Shown: positions 42,739 to 52,090, counted from the stretch's first letter. The stretch: 64,000 bases of DNA from Paraburkholderia solitsugae (GCF_013177695.1 NZ_WOEY01000141.1:1-64000), one strand, 5' to 3'. A program made the numbers and translations. Notes: generated from the sequence alone by a model not told the origin.

Positions 42739-43062
42739 CCTGAAGCGGGCCCTGCGCGCGAGGCGGGTCACCTCTCGCGCGCTGGGTCCCGCGCCTGGTT
42801 CGCTATCGTCGTTCCGCTTCATGGTCGGAGTGGGTAAGAACACTCCTTCAGCTGTCATGCAGATGACTGGCTCCCGCGGTTCTCAGCCGCGGGCTTTTTG
42901 CGTGGTTCTTTGCGCTGTATTTGCGGGCCCGATGGGCGCTATGCGCTAGTCGCCTGGCATCGCTGCATCCATGCGGCCAGAAGGGCCGCACGGCAGCCGC
43001 GCGCACGGTGGTTTAGAATCGACAGATTGAAGACTCCGCGCATCGACAGCACACGAACCGAT
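42739..43062. other. comEA-cysM intergenic region
   Basis: 324 bases without a gene. It holds a GC-rich inverted repeat around 42755-42782 and a rho-independent terminator at 42873-42899. The last 150 bases should carry the cysM promoter, which I cannot define. Confidence 0.5.
42873..42899 (+). terminator. Terminator after the comEA-like gene
   Basis: CCCGCGG (42873-42879) pairs with CCGCGGG (42887-42893), followed by CTTTTT. Confidence 0.85.
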
Positions 43063-43965
43063 ATGGCTTACAAAACGATTGAAGACACGATCGGCAATAC
43101 ACCGCTCGTGCAACTCGTCCGGCTCCCCGACGACGAGATCCGCAGCCGCAATAACGTGGTCCTTGCCAAGCTCGAGGGCAACAATCCTGCGGGTTCGGTG
43201 AAGGACCGTCCGGCGCTGTCGATGATCAAGAAGGCGGAAGCGCGTGGACGCATCAAGCCGGGCGATACGCTGATCGAATCGACCAGCGGCAATACCGGCA
43301 TCGCCTTGGCGATGGCTGCGGCGATCCGGGGCTACAAGATGGTGCTGATCATGCCGGAAGACCTGTCGGTGGAGCGCCGTCAGAGCATGGCCGCGTACGG
43401 CGCGCAGATCGTGCTGACGCCGGTGACAGGCGGCATGGAATACGCGCGCGATCTGGCCGAACAGATGCAGCGCGAAGGCAAAGGCATCATCCTCGACCAG
43501 TTCGCGAACCCGGACAATCCAGCCTCGCACGTCGAAGGTACCGGTCCGGAAATCTGGCGCGACACCGAAGGGCGCATCACGCACTTCGTCTCGTCGATGG
43601 GCACGACCGGCACGATCATGGGCGTGTCCACCTATCTGAAGGAACAGAATCAGGCGATCGAGATCATCGGCGCGCAGCCGGAAGAGGGTTCGCGCATTCC
43701 GGGCATCCGCAAATGGCCGGAAGCCTATCTGCCGAAGATTTTCGATCGTAGCCGCGTGGATCGCGTCGAGAACGTAAGCCAGGCTGCAGCCGAAGCGATG
43801 GCGCGACGCATGGCCTCGGTCGAAGGGATCTTCGCCGGCATCTCGTCGGGTGGAGCCTGTGAGGTGGCGCTGCGCGTCGCGCGCCAGGTCGAGAACGCGA
43901 CGATCGTGTTTATCGTCTGCGATCGGGGTGACCGGTATCTGTCGACGGGTGTATTCCCGGCCTGA
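43063..43965 (+). CDS. cysM: Cysteine synthase B
   Basis: A 300-residue PLP enzyme forming cysteine from O-acetylserine and sulfide (or thiosulfate). The start MAYKTIEDTIGNTPLVQL at 43063 is the CysM N-terminus; a long upstream extension is not credible. The PLP lysine is in NPAGSVKDRPALSMI, TSGNTGIALAMAA holds the substrate loop, and ISSGGACEVAL binds the PLP phosphate. Arg residues of the CysM-specific type appear in IRKWPEAYLPKIFD. It is monocistronic and ends at a bidirectional terminator. Confidence 0.95.
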   Translation: MAYKTIEDTIGNTPLVQLVRLPDDEIRSRNNVVLAKLEGNNPAGSVKDRPALSMIKKAEARGRIKPGDTLIESTSGNTGIALAMAAAIRGYKMVLIMPEDLSVERRQSMAAYGAQIVLTPVTGGMEYARDLAEQMQREGKGIILDQFANPDNPASHVEGTGPEIWRDTEGRITHFVSSMGTTGTIMGVSTYLKEQNQAIEIIGAQPEEGSRIPGIRKWPEAYLPKIFDRSRVDRVENVSQAAAEAMARRMASVEGIFAGISSGGACEVALRVARQVENATIVFIVCDRGDRYLSTGVFPA

Positions 43966-44010
43966 TTGCGCTTCGGCGCATTGAGCGGCCTGCAAACTGA
44001 GTTGGCCAAT

Positions 44011-44042
44011 AAAAAAGCGCCGGTCTAACCGGCGCTTTTTTT
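44011..44042. terminator. Bidirectional terminator between cysM and mltB
   Basis: GCGCCGG (44017-44023) pairs with CCGGCGC (44029-44035), flanked by A and T runs. Confidence 0.92.
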
Positions 44043-44097
44043 GTATTGCTTGCTATCCGTTCGTGACGCGGCGACCGCCAGACACCCGCCGCTCAGC

Positions 44098-45327
44098 TTA
44101 CTGCGAAGCCGCGCCCGGCGCCGCTGCATTGCTGCTGGCGTTCGCCGCGTCGCTCGCTTCCATCTGCGCTTTGACCCGTTGGCCCAATTGATAAACCGCG
44201 AGTGCGTAGAAGAAACTGCGGTTATAGCGCGTCAGCACATAGAAGTTCTTCAAGCCCAGCATGTACTCGGTACCGCGCCCCGGCGACGGCAGATCGACCA
44301 CCGTCACCGGCGTGCCGGCTTCCGCCGTGATATCGACGCCCGGCTCGTTCAGCAGCAGTCCGGCACGCAGCAATTGGTCCAGAGGCCAATGCGGCTCCGG
44401 CTTACCGTCGGCGGCTGCTTGCGCCACGCCCAGGCTGCCGGCGTCCATGCCGATCTTCCACACCACGGGCCGGCCGTTTTCCCAGCCGTTCTGGCGCAGA
44501 TAATTCGCCACGCTGCCGATCGCATCTGCCTGGCTCGTGCGCAGATCGATCTGCTTGTTGCCGTCGTAGCTCACCGCGTATTGCACGATGCTGCTCGGCA
44601 GGAATTGCGGAATGCCGATCGCGCCGGTGTAGGAGCCGAGCACGGTGGTCGGATCGATTTGCGAATCACGCGTCCACACCAGGTAGTCTTCGAGATTCTT
44701 GCGGAAGGTCGCCTGACGATCCGCGCGATTGGCGGTATTCGGGTAGTCGAAGGTGAGCGTGGTCAGCGCGTCGAGCACACGGAAGTTGCCCATGAAGCGC
44801 CCGTAGATCGTCTCCACACCGATGATGCCGACGATCACTTCCGGCGGCACGCCGAATTCTTCATAGGCGCGTTGCAGGGTGGCCTGGTTGGCGCGCCAGA
44901 AGCGCACGCCGGCGTTGATGCGCACCGGGTCGAGAAAGCGCGACTGATACACGCGCCAGTTCTTGATCGTCGGGGAGGGCGACGGCGTAACGAGCTTGAC
45001 CGCGGTAGCCGAATAGCTCACGCGCGCGAACAGGGCGTGCAGTGCGGCTTCGTCGAAGTCATAGCGAGCCGACATGTCGCTGATGAACGCGTCGACGTTC
45101 GGATTGTTCGCGTAGCGCTGCGGAATGATCTCTTCTTCGAAGGTCTGGCCTTGCGGCACCGCCGGTTGCGGTTGGCTTTGCGCGAGCAGCACCGGCGGCT
45201 TCTTCGCGGCGCTTTGCGCCATCGCTGGACTGGTTGCCATGAACATGCACGATGCGACGGACAGTGCGGTGGCCACGGTCTTCATGCGTAGCCGGTTTCG
45301 TGCAGACAGAGCAAGCTTGACGGTCAT
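44098..45327 (-). CDS. mltB: Lytic murein transglycosylase B
   Basis: A 409-residue (395 from an ATG at 45285) SltB-type transglycosylase that cleaves peptidoglycan to 1,6-anhydro-MurNAc ends. After a signal peptide (MKTVATALSVASCMFMATS, cleaved near AMAQS), the catalytic domain begins about residue 80. The acid glutamate is in IGVETIYGRFMGNFRVLDAL. YTGAIGIPQFLPSSIVQYAVSY is the other conserved stretch. No lipobox is evident, so it may be a soluble periplasmic form and not a lipoprotein. Neither start has a good ribosome binding site; 45327 would place the signal peptide 14 residues in. Confidence 0.92.
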   Translation of the reverse strand: MTVKLALSARNRLRMKTVATALSVASCMFMATSPAMAQSAAKKPPVLLAQSQPQPAVPQGQTFEEEIIPQRYANNPNVDAFISDMSARYDFDEAALHALFARVSYSATAVKLVTPSPSPTIKNWRVYQSRFLDPVRINAGVRFWRANQATLQRAYEEFGVPPEVIVGIIGVETIYGRFMGNFRVLDALTTLTFDYPNTANRADRQATFRKNLEDYLVWTRDSQIDPTTVLGSYTGAIGIPQFLPSSIVQYAVSYDGNKQIDLRTSQADAIGSVANYLRQNGWENGRPVVWKIGMDAGSLGVAQAAADGKPEPHWPLDQLLRAGLLLNEPGVDITAEAGTPVTVVDLPSPGRGTEYMLGLKNFYVLTRYNRSFFYALAVYQLGQRVKAQMEASDAANASSNAAAPGAASQ

Positions 45328-45528
45328 ATTGAGCTAGGGGCGCAGTGCGAAAGAGACAGGGGGAAACGGATCGGGGCAGTATACCCGACGCTTTCTGCAA
45401 AACTGTGCCCAGCGCGTCACAGTCGCATGGTGTGGTAACTTGGCAAATGTTGGCGCGCCCAGTGCGCGCGCCCCTGGACGGAGACACGCCGCGCGCGCCT
45501 TGAAAGCGCCGCGCCGCAGACGAGAATC

Positions 45529-46452
45529 ATGGCAACAGGCTTCTATTCCCACGCCGATTGTTTGCTGCACGATATGGGGCAATGGCATCCCGAATGCCCG
45601 GCGCGCCTGCAGGCAATCGAAGATCAACTGATCGCGAGCCGCATCGACTCGCTGATCGAGCGCGAGTCGCCGCCGCTCGCCGATGACGCCGCGCTGTTGC
45701 GCGTGCATACGCAAGCCCACATCGATTACATCCGCAGCCGTTCACCCGCGGAGGGGCTCGCCGAAATCGATCCCGACACGTCGATGAACCCGCACACGTT
45801 GCAGGCCGCGTTGCGCGCAGCCGGTGCCGCGGTGGCCGCGACCGACGCGGTCATCAAAGGCCGCTACGACAACGCGTTCTGCAGCGTGCGCCCGCCTGGC
45901 CACCATGCGGAGCCGGCCCGCGCGATGGGCTTCTGCTTTTTCAACAACGTGGCGATCGCCGCGCGTCATGCGCTCGACGTGCATGGCATGCAGCGTGTCG
46001 CGATCATCGACTTCGACGTCCATCATGGCAACGGCACCGAAGCCGCCTTTTCGGGCGATTCGCGTGTGCTGATGTGCAGCATCTTCCAGCATCCGTTCTA
46101 TCCGTTCACCGGCGCGGACAATCAGGCGCCCAACATGTGCAACGTGCCGATACCGGCGCGCTCGAAAGGCATGGCGGTGCGCGAGGCGGTCGACATGCTG
46201 TGGCTGCCGCGCCTGCACGATTTCAAGCCGGAGATGCTCTTCATCTCGGCCGGCTTCGACGCGCATCGCGAGGACGATCTCGGCAACCTGGGTCTCGTCG
46301 AAGACGATTACGCCTGGATCACCGACCAGGTGCGCGAGATCGCGAAGCGCTATGCGCGGGGGCGGATCGTCAGCTGTCTCGAAGGCGGGTACAACCTGTC
46401 GGCGCTCGGGCGCAGCGTGGTCGCGCACGTGCGAGCGCTGGCCGGGATCTGA
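45529..46452 (+). CDS. Histone deacetylase superfamily amidohydrolase
   Basis: A 307-residue protein of the bacterial HDAC/acetylpolyamine amidohydrolase/AcuC superfamily. Zinc and charge-relay signatures are RPPGHHAEPARAMGFCFFN (the His pair), IIDFDVHHGNGTEAAF (Zn Asp and His), and FISAGFDAHREDDLG (second Zn Asp). It should remove an acyl group from an amine such as a polyamine or a lysine. The natural substrate cannot be set from sequence. The enoyl-CoA hydratase gene follows by 63 bases and they may be co-transcribed. The start at 45529 (MATGFYSHADCLLHDMG) is typical. Confidence 0.9.
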   Translation: MATGFYSHADCLLHDMGQWHPECPARLQAIEDQLIASRIDSLIERESPPLADDAALLRVHTQAHIDYIRSRSPAEGLAEIDPDTSMNPHTLQAALRAAGAAVAATDAVIKGRYDNAFCSVRPPGHHAEPARAMGFCFFNNVAIAARHALDVHGMQRVAIIDFDVHHGNGTEAAFSGDSRVLMCSIFQHPFYPFTGADNQAPNMCNVPIPARSKGMAVREAVDMLWLPRLHDFKPEMLFISAGFDAHREDDLGNLGLVEDDYAWITDQVREIAKRYARGRIVSCLEGGYNLSALGRSVVAHVRALAGI

Positions 46453-46515
46453 GCGGCCACACCACAAGCGCTGGTCGAGCGTCGCGAACTGCATGAACTC
46501 AATGAGGAGTGAGCC

Positions 46516-47316
46516 ATGAATGCCGACGTGCGCAGTGTTTCGCTGGTCGAAATCGAACACGACGCCTACGGCGTGCCGGGCGTCGTCCGATTGACCATGA
46601 ACCGGCCCGATGCCTTCAACGCGCTCTCTGAAGCTTTGCTCGGCGAGCTTCAGTCGACCCTGACGGCGCTGGCGGAGTCCAATGCCCGGGTGGTGGTGAT
46701 CGCCGGCGCCGGCCGCGCGTTCTGCGCGGGACACGATCTGAAGGAAATGCGCGCGGCGCCGTCGCTGGCGTATTACCAGGCGCTGTTCGCGCGCTGTACG
46801 AAACTGATGCTGACGATCCAGCGCTTGCCGCAACCGGTGATCGCGCGCGTGCATGGCATCGCCACGGCGGCCGGCTGTCAGCTGGTCGCGATGTGCGATC
46901 TGGCCGTCGCTGCCGATACCGCACGCTTTGCCGTCTCGGGTGTCAACCTGGGCCTTTTCTGCGCCACACCGTCGGTGCCGTTGTCGCGCAATCTGTCGCG
47001 TAAGGCGGCGCTCGAAATGCTGCTCACTGGCGATTTCATCGACGCCGTGCAGGCGAGGCAGCAAGGCCTCGTGAATCGTGTGGTTCCGGCGGACGCGCTC
47101 GACTCAGAGGTCGCGCGGCTCGCGAAAAGCATCTGCGCGAAACCCGTCGAAGCGGTGAGCGCCGGCAAGGGCCTTTTCTATCGCCAGCTCGAAATGGGCA
47201 TCGAAGCCGCGTATCAGCTAGCCGGCCAGACGATGGCCTGCAACATGATGGATGACTCGGCGCTCGAGGGTGTACAGGCGTTTATCGACAAACGACCGCC
47301 TGACTGGAAGCGCTAG
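46516..47316 (+). CDS. Enoyl-CoA hydratase/isomerase family protein
   Basis: A 266-residue crotonase. The oxyanion hole regions are VVIAGAGRAFCAGHDLKEM and RVHGIATAAGCQLVAMCDLAVAAD. Usual catalytic glutamates of hydratases are not obvious at their standard places: the first region lacks one and the second gives LFCATPSVPLSRNL. That resembles the 'enoyl-CoA hydratase' members with other roles or ECHDC3 type. It hydrates or otherwise handles an acyl-CoA. GAGGAGTGAGCC precedes the ATG. Confidence 0.88.
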   Translation: MNADVRSVSLVEIEHDAYGVPGVVRLTMNRPDAFNALSEALLGELQSTLTALAESNARVVVIAGAGRAFCAGHDLKEMRAAPSLAYYQALFARCTKLMLTIQRLPQPVIARVHGIATAAGCQLVAMCDLAVAADTARFAVSGVNLGLFCATPSVPLSRNLSRKAALEMLLTGDFIDAVQARQQGLVNRVVPADALDSEVARLAKSICAKPVEAVSAGKGLFYRQLEMGIEAAYQLAGQTMACNMMDDSALEGVQAFIDKRPPDWKR

Positions 47317-47398
47317 CCGGGTTGAACCGTTCCTGGCGGGGCCCGGGTTCAGCACTCGGGTGTACGGAAGTCTGAGGCTCCTGCCTGCCGTCCGGCGC

Positions 47399-48313
47399 TC
47401 AGGTTTTGGGCAGCCGTCTCTCGATCCAGTCGATCAGCGCGCCGATTACCCGATCCCGGTCGAGATCGTTCATCGTCTCGTGATAACTGTCTTCGTGCAT
47501 CGTGAGCGTCTTGTCCGGGGACCCTGCGTGCGCGCCGAAATCGCGGCTGCCGTCGGGTTCGGTGAGCTTGTCCGCGGTGCCGTGATACACCAGCAGCGGC
47601 ACGCGCAATCCTGCACGGCCGCGTTCGATGCGCGCCATCGCCAGCAATAACTCCGCGCCGGTACGCGCGGGAATCGCGCCGTGATGAACCAGCGGATCGT
47701 TGCGATTGGCATTCACCACGGGCTGAAGACGCGACAGCAAAGCCGCGTCGATTTTCATCGCCGGGAAGGTCGGCCAGATGCGGCTGATCACCTGGCTCAC
47801 CTTGAGCATCCAGCGCGGCACATCGCGGCCCGGCGCGAGCGCGGGGCTCGACAGGATCAGACCGCTCAGCCGACGCCCGCTCGTCTCCAGCCGTTCGATT
47901 GCATAAAGCGCCGCGACCGCGCCCCCCATGCTGTGGCCCATCAGAAACAGCGGCGCACAACTGGTCGCCGCTTCATCGAGCAAGGCTCGGGCGTCGAGCA
48001 GATAGTCGTCGAAGCGCTTCACCCACACGCGTTTGCCCGGCGCATGCCCATGTCCGCGCAAATCGATGGCGACGAGTTCAAAGCCGGCCGGGTTCAGCCG
48101 ATCCGCCAGCGCCGCGTAACGCCCGGCGTGCTCCGCGAGCCCGTGCACCAGTGCGACCGTGCCCCGCAATGGTTTTGTGGCGGGCCAGCGGTACAACGGC
48201 AGTTCGACGCCGTCGCTCGTCGTGACTGTCGAGCGCAGCGCGGCGCCGCCTTTCGGGGCGTTTGCAGGGGCGTCCGCTGCGGAACGTGCATTACCGGATC
48301 GAGTGGTTTCCAT
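47399..48313 (-). CDS. Alpha/beta hydrolase, monoacylglycerol lipase type
   Basis: A 304-residue serine hydrolase of the lysophospholipase/monoacylglycerol lipase group. LVHGLAEHAGRYAALADRL is the oxyanion-side loop. The nucleophile elbow is MGHSMGGAVAALY. The catalytic Asp and His appear in YHGTADKLTEPDGS and EDSYHETMND. It hydrolyses a fatty ester, probably a monoacylglycerol. The first 25 residues are a low-complexity Ala-rich extension, so a later start is possible, but no better start was seen. It is convergent with the hydratase. Confidence 0.87.
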   Translation of the reverse strand: METTRSGNARSAADAPANAPKGGAALRSTVTTSDGVELPLYRWPATKPLRGTVALVHGLAEHAGRYAALADRLNPAGFELVAIDLRGHGHAPGKRVWVKRFDDYLLDARALLDEAATSCAPLFLMGHSMGGAVAALYAIERLETSGRRLSGLILSSPALAPGRDVPRWMLKVSQVISRIWPTFPAMKIDAALLSRLQPVVNANRNDPLVHHGAIPARTGAELLLAMARIERGRAGLRVPLLVYHGTADKLTEPDGSRDFGAHAGSPDKTLTMHEDSYHETMNDLDRDRVIGALIDWIERRLPKT

Positions 48314-48564
48314 CGCGGCCGTTTATCCTGAACGTGTCCTGATTCTGATTCGCCCGATCATAGTCGTAGCGGGTGTGCACGCGCGAGCATCTCGCGCCGG
48401 GCACGCCTCTAATGCCCTGTGGTTATGAAAAGATCGTAATTGATTATTAAAGGGAATGACGGTGCTGCGGTAGAATTGCGGGCTCAAATCCTAATAAAAG
48501 CAACGGCGGCCGCTTGTCGGGAGCGCACAACGCTCGGTGGCAAACTCCGCCGTTTCGTTTTTTC

Positions 48565-49599
48565 ATGATCGAAATACGCAATATCTCTCAGCGGTTCGCC
48601 GGGCCCCGGGGCTGGGTCGAGGCGCTGCACAACGTCAATCTGTCGATTCCGGCGGGCGAGGTGTTCGGCATCATCGGCCGCAGCGGCGCGGGCAAGAGTA
48701 CGCTCGTGCGCACCCTCAACCTGCTGACGCGCCCGAGCGAAGGCAACATCGTCGTCAACGGCCGCGATCTGACGACGCTGCCCGCCGCGCAATTGCGTGA
48801 GGCGCGTCGCGAAATCGGCATGATTTTCCAGCACTTCAACCTGCTGTCGTCGCGCACGGTGTACGAGAACGTGGCGTTGCCGCTCGAACTCGCCGGCATG
48901 AAGCGCGATGAGATCGAGGCGAACGTGCTGCCGCTGCTCGAACTGGTTGGCCTGTCGGCGCAGAAGGATCGTTATCCGGCGCAGATCAGCGGCGGGCAGA
49001 AGCAGCGTGTCGGCATCGCGCGTGCGCTGGCGAGCAAGCCGAAGGTGCTGCTCTCGGACGAAGCGACTTCGGCGCTCGATCCCGAAACTACGCGCGCGAT
49101 CCTCGATCTGCTCAAGCGTATCAATCGCGAACTGAACCTGACGATCGTGCTGATCACGCACCAGATGGACGTGATCAAGCAGGTCTGCGACCGGGTCGCG
49201 GTGCTGGATGCGGGCCGTGTGGTCGAAGAGGGCAAGGTTATCGACGTGTTCCTGCAACCGCATCATGAAGTGACGCGCGCGTTGATTGGCGACGTGATCG
49301 CGCAGGAACTGCCGCCCGCGATGAAGGCGCGCGTGGCCGAACGCCTGAAGACGGGCAGCGGCCATTTGCTGCGCCTCGCGTTCACCGGCTCGGGTGTTGA
49401 TCAGCCGATCCTGTCGGAAACGATTCGCCGCTACGAACTCGACTTCAACATCCTGCATGGCCAGATCGACGAGATCCAGGGGCAGGCGTTCGGCTCGCTC
49501 GCGGTGCTCGCGGGCGGCGAACCGGCGAAGGTGGCACAGGCGCTGACGTATCTGCGCGAACAGGGTGTGGTGGTCGAGGAGCTGTCGTATGTTGAGTGA
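48565..49599 (+). CDS. metN: Methionine ABC transporter ATP-binding protein
   Basis: A 344-residue ATPase. The Walker A motif is GRSGAGKSTLVRTLN, the signature is ISGGQKQRVGIARALA and the Walker B is KVLLSDEATSALDP. The C-terminal NIL domain (RLAFTGSGVDQPILSETIRR) binds methionine for inhibition. The ATG at 48565 starts the ABC core (MIEIRNISQRFAG); a longer frame from 48514 has no such support. It overlaps metI by 11 bases. MetNIQ imports D- and L-methionine. No riboswitch-like leader is evident upstream. Confidence 0.95.
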   Translation: MIEIRNISQRFAGPRGWVEALHNVNLSIPAGEVFGIIGRSGAGKSTLVRTLNLLTRPSEGNIVVNGRDLTTLPAAQLREARREIGMIFQHFNLLSSRTVYENVALPLELAGMKRDEIEANVLPLLELVGLSAQKDRYPAQISGGQKQRVGIARALASKPKVLLSDEATSALDPETTRAILDLLKRINRELNLTIVLITHQMDVIKQVCDRVAVLDAGRVVEEGKVIDVFLQPHHEVTRALIGDVIAQELPPAMKARVAERLKTGSGHLLRLAFTGSGVDQPILSETIRRYELDFNILHGQIDEIQGQAFGSLAVLAGGEPAKVAQALTYLREQGVVVEELSYVE

Positions 49600-50242
49600 A
49601 ATGTTCGATATGTTCGTCCAGTCGTTCTGGGAAACGCTCGTGATGGTGGGCATTTCCGGTCTGGTCGGCGCGGCGGTTGGTTTGCCGCTCGGCGTGCTGC
49701 TGTATCTGACGGACCGTCAGGGCGTGCTGCAGAACATTGCGGTGAATCGGGTGATGGGGGTGATCGTCAACGCGGTGCGTTCGACGCCGTTCATCATCTT
49801 GCTGGTCGCCGTGATTCCGTTCACGCGCCTCGTAGTTGGTTCGTCGATCGGCACGGCTGCGGCCGTGGTGCCGCTGACGATCGCCGCGGCGCCGTTTATC
49901 GCGCGTCTGGTTGAGACCGCTTTGCGCGAAGTCGATCGTGGTTTGATCGAAGCGGCGCAGGCGATGGGCGCGACCACTAGCCAGATCGTCTTCAAGGTGC
50001 TGCTGCCGGAGTCGCTGCCGGGCGTGGTCGCCGGGTTGACGATCACGTTTGTCTCGCTCGTCGGCTATTCGGCGATGGCCGGTGCGATTGGCGGCGGCGG
50101 GCTCGGGGATCTGGGCATTCGTTACGGATATCAGCGTTTCCTGCCGGAAGTGATGGTGACGGTCGTGGTGATCCTGATCGTCTTCGTGCAACTGGTGCAG
50201 TCGTTCGGGGATTGGCTCGTGCGTCGTTTGAGCCATAAGTAA
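49589..50242 (+). CDS. metI: Methionine ABC transporter permease
   Basis: A 217-residue membrane protein with five to six hydrophobic segments and the EAA loop EAAQAMGATTSQIVFKVLLP. The ATG at 49589 (MLSEMFDMFVQSFWETLVM) overlaps the end of metN, with GAGGAG inside metN just upstream. It forms the channel with MetN. metQ follows 33 bases on. Confidence 0.95.
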   Translation: MLSEMFDMFVQSFWETLVMVGISGLVGAAVGLPLGVLLYLTDRQGVLQNIAVNRVMGVIVNAVRSTPFIILLVAVIPFTRLVVGSSIGTAAAVVPLTIAAAPFIARLVETALREVDRGLIEAAQAMGATTSQIVFKVLLPESLPGVVAGLTITFVSLVGYSAMAGAIGGGGLGDLGIRYGYQRFLPEVMVTVVVILIVFVQLVQSFGDWLVRRLSHK

Positions 50243-50275
50243 ACAACAGAATCGCCAGATTCGGAAAGGTCCATC

Positions 50276-51076
50276 ATGCAACGTCGTTTCATTCTCAAGC
50301 TGGCCGCCACACTCGGCGCCGCGTCGCTGTTCGCTGCCGCGACTGTGGCCCACGCTGAAGACACGATCAAGGTCGGCGTCACCGGCGGCCCGCACGCGCA
50401 GATCATGGAAGTCGTGAAGACGGTTGCCGCAAAGAACGGTCTGAACATCAGGATCATCGAGTTCTCCGACTACGTGCAGCCGAACGCGGCGCTCGCCAGC
50501 GGCGACCTGGACGCGAACAGCTACCAGCATGACCCGTACTTGCAGGCACAGGTGAAGGACCGCGGCTACAAGCTGATCCGTATCGCCGATACGGTCACGT
50601 ATCCGATGGGCATCTACTCGAAGAAAGTGAAGACGCTGGCTGAATTGCAGCCGGGCGCGAAGATCGCGGTGCCGAACGATCCGACCAATGGAGGCCGGGC
50701 ACTTCTGTTGCTGCAAAAGCAGGGTCTGCTGAAGCTGCGCCCGGATGCGGGTCTGAAGGCGACGCCGCTCGACATCGTCGACAACCCGAAGAAGCTGAAG
50801 ATCGTCGAACTCGACGCCGCGCAAATTCCCCGTTCGCTGAACGACGTGGACGCCGCCGCGATCAACACGAACTTTGCGATGGAAGCGGGTCTGAAGCCCA
50901 AGCAGGACGCCATCGCGATCGAAGACCCGAAGGGTCCGTACGTGAACATCATCGCAATCCGGGAAGCTGACAAGAACAAGCCTTGGGTTGCGAAGTTGGT
51001 CGCGGCGTATCATTCGCCGGAAGTGAAGCAATTCGTCGAGAGCAAGTTCGGCGGGTCGGTGATCACCGCCTGGTGA
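50276..51076 (+). CDS. metQ: Methionine-binding protein, non-lipoprotein form
   Basis: A 266-residue NlpA/MetQ-type substrate-binding protein. The signal peptide MQRRFILKLAATLGAASLFA is followed by AAATVAHAEDTIKVG, cut probably after AHA. No lipobox cysteine is present, so unlike E. coli MetQ it should be a soluble periplasmic protein. DYVQPNAALASGDLDANSYQH and PNDPTNGGRALLLL are the ligand-contact regions. A strong terminator follows at 51150. Confidence 0.94.
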   Translation: MQRRFILKLAATLGAASLFAAATVAHAEDTIKVGVTGGPHAQIMEVVKTVAAKNGLNIRIIEFSDYVQPNAALASGDLDANSYQHDPYLQAQVKDRGYKLIRIADTVTYPMGIYSKKVKTLAELQPGAKIAVPNDPTNGGRALLLLQKQGLLKLRPDAGLKATPLDIVDNPKKLKIVELDAAQIPRSLNDVDAAAINTNFAMEAGLKPKQDAIAIEDPKGPYVNIIAIREADKNKPWVAKLVAAYHSPEVKQFVESKFGGSVITAW

Positions 51077-51149
51077 TCTGACGGCCAGTTTTTCGACCGT
51101 TTCGCGTAGCAAAACACGATGGCAATGCAAAATTAGAGTCGTAGGTCTT

Positions 51150-51176
51150 AACCCGGGGTTGTCGCCCGGGTTTTTT
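51150..51176 (+). terminator. Terminator after metQ
   Basis: AACCCGGG (51150-51157) pairs with CCCGGGTT (51165-51172), followed by T residues. Confidence 0.9.
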
Positions 51177-51189
51177 CGAGATTAAAATA

Positions 51190-51201
51190 GAACGATCGTT
51201 C
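51190..51201. promoter_or_regulatory. Perfect palindrome upstream of etfBA
   Basis: GAACGATCGTTC is a 12-base perfect palindrome, in an AT-rich context (AATA before, GATATT after), 127 bases before etfB. It resembles TetR-type operators seen with fatty-acid or branched-chain catabolism regulators. The regulator is not in the window. Confidence 0.5.
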
Positions 51202-51327
51202 GATATTGCCGTCACGCCGCTGAGGAGCGATATCCTCCTGCTAGAGCACCCACAACACGGCTGCCGCGAAAAGGCAGTCGCTATAATGTTCGTTGGGTTG
51301 ACGTATTCGTAACTTTGGAGCGTGTGC

Positions 51328-52077
51328 ATGAAAATCCTGGTGCCAGTCAAGAGAGTGGTCGATTACAACGTGAAAGTTCGAGTGAAATCGGACGGCACGG
51401 GCGTCGACATCGCGAACGTGAAGATGTCGATGAATCCGTTCGACGAAATCGCGGTTGAAGAAGCTGTTCGTCTGAGGGAAGCGGGCGTGGCGACCGAAGT
51501 GATCGCCGTGTCGGCGGGTGTCACGCAAGCGCAGGAAACGCTGCGCACGGCGCTGGCGATCGGCGCGGACCGCGCGATCCTGATCGAGTCGGGCGAAGAC
51601 CTGCAGCCGCTGGCGGTCGCCAAGCTGCTCAAAGCGCTGGTCGACAAGGAGCAGCCGCAACTGGTCATCCTCGGCAAGCAGGCTATCGACGACGATTCGA
51701 ACCAGACCGGCCAGATGCTGGCTGCGCTGGCTAACCTGCCGCAAGCCACGTTCGCCTCGAAGGTTGTCGTGGCCGACGGTAAGGCTACGGTTTCGCGCGA
51801 AGTCGACGGTGGCGCGGAAACGCTGTCGCTGAGCCTGCCGGCTGTGATCACGACCGACCTGCGCCTGAACGAGCCGCGCTACGTCACGTTGCCGAACATC
51901 ATGAAGGCGAAGAAAAAACCGCTGGAAGTCATCAAGCCGGAAGACCTCGGCGTTGATGTGACGCCGCGCCTGAAGACGCTGAAAGTCGTTGAGCCGCCGA
52001 AGCGCTCCGCCGGTGTAAAGGTGCCGGATGTGAAGACGCTGGTCGAGAAGCTGAAGACCGAAGCCAAGGTGCTGTAA
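51328..52077 (+). CDS. etfB: Electron transfer flavoprotein beta subunit
   Basis: A 249-residue subunit that, with EtfA, carries electrons from acyl-CoA and other dehydrogenases to ETF-ubiquinone oxidoreductase. The start is MKILVPVKRVVDYNVKVRVK at 51328. SMNPFDEIAVEEAVRLREAG and KQAIDDDSNQTGQMLAALANLP are conserved, the latter in the AMP-binding region. An 'alanyl/lysine-rich' recognition loop appears later (PNIMKAKKKPLEVI). etfA follows 13 bases on. Confidence 0.95.
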   Translation: MKILVPVKRVVDYNVKVRVKSDGTGVDIANVKMSMNPFDEIAVEEAVRLREAGVATEVIAVSAGVTQAQETLRTALAIGADRAILIESGEDLQPLAVAKLLKALVDKEQPQLVILGKQAIDDDSNQTGQMLAALANLPQATFASKVVVADGKATVSREVDGGAETLSLSLPAVITTDLRLNEPRYVTLPNIMKAKKKPLEVIKPEDLGVDVTPRLKTLKVVEPPKRSAGVKVPDVKTLVEKLKTEAKVL

Positions 52078-52090
52078 GGAGACGGACGAA

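Noticed and set aside
42755..42782. Second hairpin after the comEA-like gene as a terminator
   Set aside because: It is GC-rich and palindromic but lacks a T tract, so it is left as an unassigned inverted repeat.
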